From positions 496,001-560,000 of the forward strand of contig NZ_JBHTJH010000004.1 in NCBI RefSeq assembly GCF_042675645.1: a stretch of 64,000 bases of DNA. Reading direction: 5' to 3'. This document shows positions 1 through 9,600 of the stretch, piece by piece; positions within the stretch are counted from its first letter, which is position 1, and the number at the start of each line of letters is the position of its first letter. This DNA is from Sungkyunkwania multivorans. GTDB taxonomy: Bacteria; Bacteroidota; Bacteroidia; Flavobacteriales; Flavobacteriaceae. A program made the translations under genes and the position numbers. The notes under the pieces are model-generated. The model saw nothing but the letters and a program-made list of their open reading frames with translations. It was not told the origin of the DNA and made no database searches.

Positions 1-982
1 AATATCCCTTAGGAATTACCAATCCCTGTCCCAACTCCGAATCATCGAAAGGTTCCCAATAACTCATCCAACCATCAGTGGTTTTGGTACGGGTATTCCC
101 GTCTTTTTTGTGCAAGGTCATCCCTACAGAAAGCGTATCCGTGCCTTTTACTTCAATGACAAATTTTGAAAGATTTTGACCATAGTCCAGTGAAATATGT
201 TTGGATTCTAGGATGGTTTTACCTTCGGCATCCCACGACGCATAATCCAAGACGAAACTCGTCCGTATGGGGCCATTGGTAATGGTTTTCCATTTAATGA
301 AGTTTTTAGAAAATGCATAGGTGGAATCTGTTTTTAAGGCCGTTCCACCAACACCTCGACTTACTCCTACATGAAAATTGTCCAATCCTTCACCCGAATC
401 CTCATGATATGAACCTGCGCCAGAAGTGTGTTTTTTGTACCATTTGTCGATAATTGGATACTCCACACGTTTTAGCCATGCATCAATACCACTAGATAAA
501 GTTCCTCCTTGTACACCATCTTCTTTCATTTTCTGTGCAGTGGGACCAAAGGTTCTAAAGGCAACACGATTATTCTCCCAGGCGTAATCGTCCGTACGCT
601 CGGGTACAAATCGAGAATAGCATCGCATCGATGTTGAATCTTCCTTTGCCTCAGAGGGTGTTGCGATGATGGTGAATTGTTTTTTAGAATGGCCCTTTAT
701 TTCGGGTTGAAATAACAAAACGTCCATGGTTCCATCCCCATCAGTATCCACTAGTTGTGATAGTAGCATGTCGCCGTTTTCTTTATTCACTACTTGGATG
801 GTTTTCGCACTTTCATTTGAAAATGCATCAAGACTATTGAGGTCAACTTCTACCGTTTCAAAACTGCGATCGACATCCAAGTCGTTGGCAACTTCGATGG
901 TTGCGAGTTCGGAGGACTTGCTACAATTACTACTGATAAATACAATTGTAATGAGAATGAAAGTAATTCGAACTAATTTCAT
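1..982 (-). CDS. DUF4861 family lipoprotein (3' end beyond window)
   Basis: The reading frame is open from an ATG at 982 down to base 1, so at least 327 residues are present and the C-terminus is missing. The N-terminus is a hydrophobic signal followed by SSNCSKSS, which looks like a lipobox. The body contains RTDDYAWENNRVAFRTFGP, a stretch I associate with the DUF4861 family. DUF4861 proteins commonly sit in uronate and pectin or ulvan utilisation clusters of Bacteroidota, but their catalytic role is not settled. It is the last gene seen in the operon, 11 bases after kduD, so it is probably co-transcribed. A role in handling uronate oligosaccharides in the periplasm is inferred only from this context. 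Confidence 0.75.
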   Translation of the reverse strand, partial: MKLVRITFILITIVFISSNCSKSSELATIEVANDLDVDRSFETVEVDLNSLDAFSNESAKTIQVVNKENGDMLLSQLVDTDGDGTMDVLLFQPEIKGHSKKQFTIIATPSEAKEDSTSMRCYSRFVPERTDDYAWENNRVAFRTFGPTAQKMKEDGVQGGTLSSGIDAWLKRVEYPIIDKWYKKHTSGAGSYHEDSGEGLDNFHVGVSRGVGGTALKTDSTYAFSKNFIKWKTITNGPIRTSFVLDYASWDAEGKTILESKHISLDYGQNLSKFVIEVKGTDTLSVGMTLHKKDGNTRTKTTDGWMSYWEPFDDSELGQGLVIPKGY

Positions 983-993
983 TGGTTTTAAAC

Positions 994-1788
994 TTATGGT
1001 TCGTTAGATGGTTTTCCGATGGTCGCCAGAATACCGCCATCGACATATAGGATATGGCCATTGACAAAGTCGCTCGCCTTGGACGAAAGAAAGATCGCTG
1101 CGCCGGCAAGATCGTTGGGGTCGCCCCATTTGGCTGCTGGTGTTCGGTTCACTATAAAATCATTGAATGGATGACCATCCACACGGATGGGAGCGGTTTG
1201 GGAAGTCGCAAAATAGCCTGGACCAATGCCGTTCACCTGAATGTTAAATCGGGCCCATTCTGTGGCCATGTTCTTTGTGAGCATTACCAGACCACCTTTG
1301 GCGGCAGCATAGGCCCCCACGGTGTTTCGACCCAATTCGCTCATCATCGAACAGATGTTGATGATCTTCCCCTCTTGGCGTTCTATCATTCCGCGAACCA
1401 CATGTTTAGAGACGATAAATGGACTGATAAGGTCGATTTCCACGACTTTCTTGAAATCTTCTACCTCCATGTCCATCAGAGGAGTCCGCTTGATAATACC
1501 GGCGTTATTGATCAAGATGTCGATAGCACCTACTTCGGTCTCGATCTTTTTGATATTGTCGATCACCTCTTGTTCATCTGCCACATTAAACTTATAACCG
1601 AAGGCTCTGACACCTTCCTTTTGGTAGTCCTCCAGTGCCTTGTCGATCTTCTCTTGCGAAGAGTTGCCATTGACAATAATGGTCGCTCCTGCTTTTCCCA
1701 AGCCCATCGCCATTGCCATGCCTAAGCCATGCGTGCTTCCTGTGACCAGGGCAACTTTACCGTTGATATCGAATAATGATTGTGACAT
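994..1788 (-). CDS. kduD: KduD, 2-dehydro-3-deoxy-D-gluconate 5-dehydrogenase
   Basis: A 264-residue short-chain dehydrogenase. The nucleotide-binding motif TGSTHGLG is at residues 16-23, NNAG at 94-97, and the catalytic Ser147, Tyr160 and Lys164 (YAAAK) are all present. The family reduces 2,5-diketo-3-deoxygluconate to 2-keto-3-deoxygluconate (KDG) with NAD(P)H in the cytoplasm. The gene starts 3 bases downstream of the kduI stop, and these two enzymes act in sequence, which supports this assignment over other gluconate 5-dehydrogenase-like SDRs. SDR substrate calls from sequence alone are weak, so the context carries much of the weight. Confidence 0.88.
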   Translation of the reverse strand: MSQSLFDINGKVALVTGSTHGLGMAMAMGLGKAGATIIVNGNSSQEKIDKALEDYQKEGVRAFGYKFNVADEQEVIDNIKKIETEVGAIDILINNAGIIKRTPLMDMEVEDFKKVVEIDLISPFIVSKHVVRGMIERQEGKIINICSMMSELGRNTVGAYAAAKGGLVMLTKNMATEWARFNIQVNGIGPGYFATSQTAPIRVDGHPFNDFIVNRTPAAKWGDPNDLAGAAIFLSSKASDFVNGHILYVDGGILATIGKPSNEP

Positions 1789-1791
1789 AGC

Positions 1792-2631
1792 TTATCTGAG
1801 TTCCGTTATTTTGGCCACATCCATATCACCGTAATCTAAGTTTTCACCCGCCATTCCCCAGATAAAGGTATAATTGCTGGTTCCGGATCCTGCATGAATG
1901 GACCATGGTGGCGATATCACGGCTTGATGATTCTGCATCCAAATATGTCTGGTTTCCTGAGGTTGCCCCATAAAGTGGCATACCGATTGATCTTTTGGAA
2001 CATCCAGATAAAAGTAAACTTCCATTCTGCGGTCGTGTACGTGGGCTGGCATGGTGTTCCAAACACTTCCTGTTTTCAATTCGGTCATTCCCATTTGTAA
2101 CTGACAAGTAGTAACGATGCCACCGATGATCATCTGACTTACGGTCCTGTGATTGGCGGTCTCCAGACTTCCTAGTTCAATCTTGTTAGCTTCGGCCAGA
2201 CTTACCTTTTTTATCGGATAGCTCTCATGTGCCGGGGCAGAATTGATATAGAATTTCGCTGGGTCCTTCGCATTATCACTTTTAAAGATCACTTCTTTGG
2301 CACCTTTACCAATGTACAAGGCGTCTTTATGGTCTAACTCGTGGGACGCACCATCGATTTCAATGCTTCCTTTCGCACCTACGTTGATGATTCCCATTTC
2401 TCGTCGCTCTAGAAAATAATCGGCCTTCAACGGGTCTATGGTCTCTAATTTCAAATCGGTGGTAGGAACAGCCGATCCTGCGATGTAGCGATCGTAATGC
2501 GTGTAGGTCAATTTTATTTTCCCTACCTGCATCAGGTCATCGATCAAAAATTCATCTCGCAGCTGCTGAGTGTCGTATTGTTTTACGGCTTGCGGACTAG
2601 AAGCGTATCTTGTTTCAAATGTTGTTGACAT
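1792..2631 (-). CDS. kduI: KduI, 5-keto-4-deoxyuronate isomerase
   Basis: A 279-residue cupin-fold enzyme matching the full length of KduI. The metal ligands are visible: His197, His199, Glu204 (in PAHVHDRRMEVYFY) and His246 (in SIHAGSG), with the same spacing as the E. coli enzyme. The family isomerises 4-deoxy-L-threo-5-hexosulose uronate, formed from unsaturated galacturonate or glucuronate, to 2,5-diketo-3-deoxygluconate. It lies between uxuA and kduD in one operon, which gives a direct path to KDG. This substrate arises from GlcA, GalA or IdoA lyase products and not from the usual alginate-derived DEH route. Confidence 0.93.
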   Translation of the reverse strand: MSTTFETRYASSPQAVKQYDTQQLRDEFLIDDLMQVGKIKLTYTHYDRYIAGSAVPTTDLKLETIDPLKADYFLERREMGIINVGAKGSIEIDGASHELDHKDALYIGKGAKEVIFKSDNAKDPAKFYINSAPAHESYPIKKVSLAEANKIELGSLETANHRTVSQMIIGGIVTTCQLQMGMTELKTGSVWNTMPAHVHDRRMEVYFYLDVPKDQSVCHFMGQPQETRHIWMQNHQAVISPPWSIHAGSGTSNYTFIWGMAGENLDYGDMDVAKITELR

Positions 2632-2653
2632 AGTGTTTTTATTCTGAAGTTGA

Positions 2654-3856
2654 TTAATTGGTCAATAATTGTAGTGAATTTCGAATTCCGAGTTCGAGGC
2701 CACGTAATTCGGCCAACCCTCTTAAGCGTCCGATACCTGAATATCCTGGGTTCGTCTTTTTCTTTAGGTCATCTAGCATTTTATGTCCGTGATCAGGTCT
2801 AAATGGCATGCGTAGATCTTTACGTCCCGATCTTTCTCTCCAAAGCTGTTCCTCCACCAAGGCCTTCATTACCCCGTACATGTCCACGTCGCCATCCAGG
2901 TGATTGGCTTCATGGAAGTTGCCGTATTCATCGCGTTTGGTAGACCTGAGATGGATGAAGTGAATGCGACTACCAAGCCGCTTCACCATACCCACAAGGT
3001 CGTTATCCGCTCGCACACCAAATGATCCTGTGCAAAAGGTAAGTCCGTTATTAGGACTATTCACCGCTTCGTATAGATCTTTGATGTCCTGTTCTGTACT
3101 TACTACTCTGGGCAACCCCAAAATCGGATAGGGTGGATCGTCTGGATGAATACACATCAAGATTCCGGCTTGTTCGGCGACAGGAATGATCTCTGAAAGA
3201 AATGCGAACAAATGTTCTTTCAATTCTTTGGGACCGATATTCTTGTAGGTCGCTAAAATGGTGTTGAACTCTTCCAGGGTATAGCCTTCTTCCGCTCCGG
3301 GTAGCCCCGCAATAATATTCCTGATCAGTTTCTGTTGATCTTGGGTAGAAGTGTTTTTAATATATGTTTCTGCAGCTTTCTTTTCTTCTTCGGAATAGGA
3401 TTCGGCTGCACCTGGGCGTTTGAGAAGAAATAATTCGAAAGCAGCAAAGGCATCAGCCTCAAACCGAAGTGCGGTTGAACTGTCCTCTACTTCATAATCA
3501 AGATTGGTTCGAGTCCAATCTAAAACAGGCATAAAATTATAGCAAACGATATCGATGTCGCAAGCGCCGAGATTCAATAGGGTTTGTTTGTAATTGTCGA
3601 TATACTTTTTATAATTCCCCGATCTCGTCTTAATATTTTCATGAATTGGCACACTTTCCACCACAGACCATGATAACCCAACACTTTCGATCTCTTTCTT
3701 TCGTTTTTCGATTTCCTCAACGGGCCATACTTGCCCATTTGGGATATGGTGCAAAGCAGAGACCACTCCTGTAGCTCCTGCCTGTTTGATATCTAAAAGT
3801 GAGACAGGGTCGTTAGGACCGTACCATCTCCATGTTTGTTCTAAATGTAAACTCAT
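2654..3856 (-). CDS. uxuA: UxuA, mannonate dehydratase
   Basis: A 400-residue protein of the xylose-isomerase-like TIM-barrel family, with the usual length for UxuA. Recognisable segments are the N-terminal WRWYGPNDPVSL, CIHPDDPPYPILGLPRVVST in the middle, and FRPDHGHKMLDDL near the end; these contain the His, Cys and Asp residues typical of the metal site. It dehydrates D-mannonate to KDG in the cytoplasm. Together with the SDR encoded just upstream it forms the saturated glucuronate branch, joining the KduI/KduD branch at KDG. The gap to the upstream gene is 12 bases. Confidence 0.93.
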   Translation of the reverse strand: MSLHLEQTWRWYGPNDPVSLLDIKQAGATGVVSALHHIPNGQVWPVEEIEKRKKEIESVGLSWSVVESVPIHENIKTRSGNYKKYIDNYKQTLLNLGACDIDIVCYNFMPVLDWTRTNLDYEVEDSSTALRFEADAFAAFELFLLKRPGAAESYSEEEKKAAETYIKNTSTQDQQKLIRNIIAGLPGAEEGYTLEEFNTILATYKNIGPKELKEHLFAFLSEIIPVAEQAGILMCIHPDDPPYPILGLPRVVSTEQDIKDLYEAVNSPNNGLTFCTGSFGVRADNDLVGMVKRLGSRIHFIHLRSTKRDEYGNFHEANHLDGDVDMYGVMKALVEEQLWRERSGRKDLRMPFRPDHGHKMLDDLKKKTNPGYSGIGRLRGLAELRGLELGIRNSLQLLTN

Positions 3857-3868
3857 TCTATTATTCTT

Positions 3869-4696
3869 TTAAACACCGCTATAAGCGGCAAAACCACCAT
3901 CGATAGGGATTACAACACCGGTGACAAATCTTGAGCTGTCGCCACATAGCCACAACGCAGTTCCTATGAGGTCTTCGGGCTCTCCGAAACGGCCCATTGG
4001 TGTTTGTTCAATGATCTGTTGCCCTCTAGGAGTAAGACTTCCATCCGCCTTAGTCAACAATGACCTGTTTTGATCTGTCAGAAAAAAACCTGGAGCGAGC
4101 GCATTTACTCGGATACCCACTTTTGAGAAATGGACCGCTAACCATTGGGTAAAGTTGGATACTGCCGCTTTGGCACCGCTATAGGCAGGTATTTTCGTCA
4201 GCGGAGTGAAGGCATTCATCGAAGAGATGTTCAAAATGCTGCAACCCTCTCTCCCCACCATATCGCTAGCGAAGATCTGCGTAGGTAACAGGGTACCGAT
4301 AAAATTCAAATTGAATACGAATTGGATACCATTGACATCTAGGTCGAAGAATGTTTTAAAATCTTTGTCCTTATTCATTAGGTCCTCTGCCACTAAAAAT
4401 GGATTGCTGGTAGTGCCTAGAGGATGATTCCCACCAGCACCATTGATAAGAATATCACATTTACCAAAGGCCTCATTGATCGCTACTTTGGCCTTTTCAA
4501 GTGTCTCCTTTTCTAAAACATTTGCAGCGACACCAATAGCGTTACCACCTTCATTTTTAATAAAATCCGCCATATCATCTGCGGCTTCTTTTCGCAAGTC
4601 CAATACCGCTATATTATGTCCTTCTTTAGCTAATGCCAAGGCCATAGTGCCACAGAGAACACCTCCAGCCCCGGTTATCACAATAGTTTTACTCAT
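3869..4696 (-). CDS. SDR oxidoreductase, probable fructuronate reductase (D-mannonate oxidoreductase)
   Basis: A 275-residue short-chain dehydrogenase: the nucleotide loop TGAGGVLCG is near residue 8, an NGAGGN replaces the usual NNAG, and Ser159, Tyr172 and Lys176 (YSGAK) form the catalytic set. It is the first gene of the operon, directly before uxuA. In Bacteroidota an SDR at this position commonly takes the place of the unrelated long-chain UxuB and reduces D-fructuronate to D-mannonate. That specific activity is inferred from context; the SDR fold itself is certain. The start at 4696 gives an N-terminus MSKTIVITG right at the first beta strand. Confidence 0.8.
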   Translation of the reverse strand: MSKTIVITGAGGVLCGTMALALAKEGHNIAVLDLRKEAADDMADFIKNEGGNAIGVAANVLEKETLEKAKVAINEAFGKCDILINGAGGNHPLGTTSNPFLVAEDLMNKDKDFKTFFDLDVNGIQFVFNLNFIGTLLPTQIFASDMVGREGCSILNISSMNAFTPLTKIPAYSGAKAAVSNFTQWLAVHFSKVGIRVNALAPGFFLTDQNRSLLTKADGSLTPRGQQIIEQTPMGRFGEPEDLIGTALWLCGDSSRFVTGVVIPIDGGFAAYSGV

Positions 4697-4890
4697 AGTT
4701 GGTTGTTATTCATTTTGATCGGTTAGTGTAAGGGTCAAATTCAATTGATTCTAGTCTATATAGATCATCGAATTTCTTTAGAATTTTAAATTACGATAAC
4801 TTTCTCAATTCTTTTTGGCATTACCAGCATTTTAAAGCTTTTAGAACAATTTTACGACCATTTCTGAACGTTAAGTAACCTTATTCAAGG

Positions 4891-4898
4891 TATCTTTA
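4891..4898 (+). promoter_or_regulatory. Candidate -7 box TATCTTTA
   Basis: A TAnnTTTG-like element (TATCTTTA) lies 35 bases before the beta-helix gene at 4934, within the 237-base divergent gap between the uronate operon and the core locus. No convincing -33 TTTG partner was seen at the right distance, so this is only a candidate. Confidence 0.35.
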
Positions 4899-4933
4899 CG
4901 ATACGTCTTAAATTAAACAATACCTGTAGCAAA

Positions 4934-6601
4934 ATGAATGTCAGAACCCTTTCAAGTGTACTTTCGGCAATCCTTCTTTTTATATTTTCATTCACTGAAT
5001 CCTTCGCTCAAGAGGTCCCGATGATCATCAAGGACAAAAGCACACGGGCAGCTAATTATTTACCAGATTTCAGTTATGCCGGATATCAATTCGGAGAGAG
5101 GCATATTCCCAAGAAGATGGAGACTACGATCAATGCTTCTGATTACGGCGTTATCGCAAATGATGGTTTAGATGATACGGAAGCTTTGAAAAAGGCTATT
5201 GTTGCTGCTTCAAAGGTCAAAGGAAGTGTCTTGGTGCAACTTCCCGTTGGGCGGATCATCATAAGTGATATTATATACATAGAACGAAGCAATTTTGTGC
5301 TTCGTGGTGCTGGTACTGGAACCAAAGGAACTGAAATCTATTTTCCCAGACCTCTTATGTATACCAAAGATTCTGAATCGCTTCAAGAGCTTAGAGAATA
5401 CCTCGTTCAATTTGATAAACGTCAACGAGAAAAGGAGAACAATATCGATTTGCCGTTTTCTCAATACGCATGGTCTGGAGGTTTTATATGGACCCGAGTG
5501 CCTGGTGTTCGTGTAAAGTCGTACCTTCAAAAATACGAGCGCCCATTTCATGTTTTGGCCAAGGTAATAAAAGGCAAGAAGGGGACACATACGATTGAAG
5601 TATCAAGCGTGACGGATCTTAAGGCAGGTGATGTCGTAATATTACAGCTATTCAACAAAGAAGGAGAAAAGGGGACCATCATCAATGATATGTATAAGGG
5701 TGCTGATGTAAAGGTTGGGTCACATCATTGGATGTTTCCAGACCTTCCGATGGTAAAACAAGAAGTATTGATCACAGCCGTTTCCAAGAATAAAGTGACG
5801 ATAAAGACACCATTAACTATAGACATAAAGCCAAGCTACCAAGCACAATTGTCAACCTGGGAGCATTTGGAAGAGGTTGGGATAGCGCATATGCGATTGA
5901 CCTTTCCACCAAGCCCTAGGGTAGCGCATCATGTTGAACCTGGCAACAATGGAATTTTTTTGACGCGTGTCTTCAATAGCTGGGTCGATGACATTGTGAT
6001 CGAAAACGCCGACAGTGGTATCTTGACCGAAGAAATAGCAAGTGTCACCATTCAAAACATCACCACCAAAGGGACCAACAAAGCACACTATACTGTTGCT
6101 ATGGCTGGGGTTCATAATGTCCTAGCAAAGAACATCAACGTGTATAATTGGGCCGTACATCCACTTAGCTTCAACACCTTTTCTACAAAAAATGTGTATT
6201 TGAACTGTGAAGTATTTGTAGACCCCATCTTGGATCAACATTCTGGCGCCAATCATCAAAATCTATTCGATAACATCACGGTACATTTAACCCCTCAAGA
6301 AGATCGAACGTACCCGTTATTCGCCGGAGGCGGGGCTCCTTATTGGAAACCATCGCATGGGGCATACAGTACCTTTTGGAATATTAAGGTGCGTTTGTTG
6401 GGTGGATTGGACGATGATGCTCCTGTGATACTTAACGGGATGAAAGACGGACCTTTGGCGAGGGTTATTGGGGTCCATGGCAATCATCAATTTAAGGTAG
6501 TATATGAGCCTGACGCCTATATGGAATTTACTAACCGATCGCTCGAAAAAATTCCTTCACTCTATGAATTTCAACTGAAAAAACGTTTGGGCAACCATTA
6601 A
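4934..6601 (+). CDS. Secreted right-handed beta-helix protein of the pectate-lyase superfamily
   Basis: 555 residues with a clear signal peptide (cleavage after SFAQ, about residue 26). The segment from about residue 67 (INASDYGVIANDGLDDTEAL) is the classic start of a Pectate_lyase_3-type beta helix, followed by repeated NI/V-rich rungs such as VTIQNITTKG and VLAKNINVYNW. I do not recognise a defined lyase or GH28 catalytic motif. It may be a polysaccharide lyase or hydrolase acting on the locus substrate, since it sits between the uronate operon and the regulator of the core locus. It ends with a basic tail (LKKRLGNH) and shows no type IX sorting domain. Confidence 0.65.
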   Translation: MNVRTLSSVLSAILLFIFSFTESFAQEVPMIIKDKSTRAANYLPDFSYAGYQFGERHIPKKMETTINASDYGVIANDGLDDTEALKKAIVAASKVKGSVLVQLPVGRIIISDIIYIERSNFVLRGAGTGTKGTEIYFPRPLMYTKDSESLQELREYLVQFDKRQREKENNIDLPFSQYAWSGGFIWTRVPGVRVKSYLQKYERPFHVLAKVIKGKKGTHTIEVSSVTDLKAGDVVILQLFNKEGEKGTIINDMYKGADVKVGSHHWMFPDLPMVKQEVLITAVSKNKVTIKTPLTIDIKPSYQAQLSTWEHLEEVGIAHMRLTFPPSPRVAHHVEPGNNGIFLTRVFNSWVDDIVIENADSGILTEEIASVTIQNITTKGTNKAHYTVAMAGVHNVLAKNINVYNWAVHPLSFNTFSTKNVYLNCEVFVDPILDQHSGANHQNLFDNITVHLTPQEDRTYPLFAGGGAPYWKPSHGAYSTFWNIKVRLLGGLDDDAPVILNGMKDGPLARVIGVHGNHQFKVVYEPDAYMEFTNRSLEKIPSLYEFQLKKRLGNH

Positions 6602-6604
6602 AAT

Positions 6605-6634
6605 TTTGATTTAAACCATAGTTCATTACTTTTA
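6605..6634 (+). promoter_or_regulatory. Candidate promoter for the hybrid two-component regulator
   Basis: TTTG at 6605-6608 and TACTTTTA at 6627-6634 are separated by 18 bases, close to the Bacteroidota -33/-7 pattern, and lie 27 bases before the ATG at 6661. This would let the regulator be expressed independently of the preceding beta-helix gene. Confidence 0.4.
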
Positions 6635-6660
6635 TCACCTATCAGACCCTCGTTTTTTGA

Positions 6661-9600
6661 ATGTTTAGAGCATATACAGTTTTATTGGCCCTCGTAGTTT
6701 TCGTTGGTGGTTATCCACAATCGGATACTTATAAGTTTAGACATTTATCCACAGCAGAAGGATTGTCGCAAAGCTCTGCCATTGCCATTCATCAAGATCA
6801 ATTGGGCCAGATGTGGATTGGCACACGCGACGGACTCAATAGATACAACGGTAACACATTTACCGTATTCAGAAATATTCCAGACGATTCAACCTCTATA
6901 AGCAATAATGATATTCTGTCGATCGAAGAGGATAGCGATGGCTTCATTTGGGTGGGCACATACAACGGACTCAATAGATTCGACCCCAAGAAAAATACCT
7001 TCACTACGTATTTTCATAACAATGGTGAAGCCTCATTGAGCAATAATACGATATGGACGATCAAAGAGATGAGCAACGGGGAGATTTGGATAGGAACATC
7101 CATGGGGCTCTCAATATTCCGTAAGGATAGCAGCGATTTTATCTCGATATTCCAATCAGAAACCGATAGTGGTCTAGCTGGAAATCATATTTATTCCATT
7201 TTAGAGACCAAAGATGAGGAGGTGTATGTCGGAACAACCAGTGGACTCAGCCAGCTGACCGGGCGTGACGGTAAAAAACCGATCTTTAGACCGATAGATT
7301 TTTCTTGGAAACATTCTGGCGATGAATATTCACCATACATCCAAGATATTTTGGAGGGGTCGGATGGTCATCTTCTGGTGGCCACGAGAAATCATGGGAT
7401 TCTTTTGTATGATCAAACGACTCAAGCTTGGCGGCCTTATTTTGAAGAGGCCCGGTCGGATCGAGAGATCAATGTTAGAAAATTGATCTATGATAATGAA
7501 GGGACGCTTTGGGTAGGTACCTATAACGGACTTCAGGTTGTGACTCCCGATCGCCAGGTCACCTCATTGGTAAACCAAATCAGTGATCCAAAGAGTTTGA
7601 GCAAGAACTCTATCAAAACGCTATATAAGGACCGCAAAGGTTCTATTTGGGTCGGTACATATTATGGCGGTGTCAACATTTGGGATGAGTCCAATGTGAA
7701 TTTTATCAATTTTTCGCAGACTTATGGAAATAAAGGACTTAGCTACGATGTGGTGAGTTCGATTGCCCATCGCAATGGAGTGCTTTTCTTTGGTACAGAA
7801 GGTGGTGGGATCACAATTTTGGACACAAAAGACCAGACGACCACGTATATCGATCAACAAAACACTTCGGCCTTGCCAGATAACAATATCAAATCGCTTT
7901 ACTTGGCTGATGGCGGACATCTTTGGATAGGTACCTTCAACAATGGCCTAGCTGTTTACGATATAGATCGTGACACATTTGATGGTACTAAGATCTCAGC
8001 AGAATTAGCCACTTTCCTGGATGATGTGGGTGTGTATAACGTGAAGCGCGACAACAATGGCGCACTATGGATAGGTACCTTTGGTAAAGGACTTGTAAAG
8101 TATAACGAAACCACGGGAACACTCATCATCTATAGACATCGAAGCTCCGATAAAAATTCTCTTTCCAGCGACCTGGTCAGGGCCATCAACATAGATGCTC
8201 AGAACAACATTTGGATCGGTACCGAGCGGGGCTTGAATTTGATGGACAGCTCTGGATCTATCCGGCATTACTTCTACAATAGCCAAGTCCAATCTGGAGA
8301 CGATATCTCTACCATCTTCGAAGACTCTTCCAAACAGATTTGGGTGGGCACAAAAGCGAAGGGATTGTATCGGTTTGATGGGGTCAAGTTTAACCATGTA
8401 AAACTTAGGGATGCAGGCCAGATGGTCTCTGCCGTTCATAGTATTTTAGAAGATCATAACGGTCAGCTCTGGATCAGCACCAATCAAGGTCTTATACGAT
8501 ATGATCCTAAAGACGAGAATAGCACGGTCTACAATCAGAAAGAAGGATTGGTGAGTAATGAATTTAACGACAATGCCAGCCTCAAAGTTGGCGATTCTCA
8601 ATTTTATTTTGGGGGGCCGGCCGGTGTCACTTCTTTTGATTCGAAGAACTTGGCAACGAATGATTACTCTCCACAAGTGATCATTACAGACTTTAAAATC
8701 AGGAACGAGTCCCTAGATCCACAAGGAGAAAATAGTGTCTCTCAAAACACCATTCAATATACGGACGCTCTGGAATTATCCTATGAACAAGGTAATTTCA
8801 CTATCTCCTTTGCCATCCCTAGCTTTATCAACTCTAGTAGTAATAGGTATCAGTATCGTTTGAAGGGATTGGATGAAGATTGGGTGACCACTTCACAAAA
8901 CAGTGCTTCGTATACGATACAGAATTCGGGTGAGTACATCTTTGAAGTAAGGGGAGCCAACAATGATGGGGTTTGGAATGAATCTCCTACACAGTTGTCG
9001 ATTCTTGTCAATCCAGCACCATGGCGCAGTTGGTGGGCATTTTTAATTTATGGACTTCTCATATTGGCCGCGCTCTACTTCTTAATGTCGATATTAAAAT
9101 CAAAAACAAAATTAAAGCATCAGCTCGATCTCGAACATATAGAGACAGAAAGAACCAAAGAGGTGAACAAGGCCAAATTGGAGTTTTTTACAAATATCTC
9201 TCACGAGTTTAGGACACCCTTGACCTTGATCCTAGGTCCGTTACATCAGATCTTGGACAACTATAAGGGAAGCAGTAAAATGTACAAGAAACTAAAAGTG
9301 ATCGAAAGCAGTGCAAACCACCTGCTGCAATTGATCAATAGGTTGATGGATTTTAGAAAGTTGGAGAACAATCTTTTTAAACTAGAAGCGGCTGAGGGAA
9401 ATATTGTGAAATTCTTACGAGAAATATACCTCTCATTTAGCGAATATGCCAAGGATGGCGATTATGATTATAGCTTTCATACAACCGAAGATCAGATATT
9501 GGTCTACTATGACCGCTATAAACTAGAACGTGTATTTTACAACTTGATATCCAATGCATTTAGATATACCCCAAAAGGCGGGAGAATTGCAGTGAGGATA

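Noticed and set aside
1054..1725. A 223-codon plus-strand open frame
   Set aside because: It lies wholly antisense to kduD, which has all SDR motifs; the plus frame has no family resemblance.
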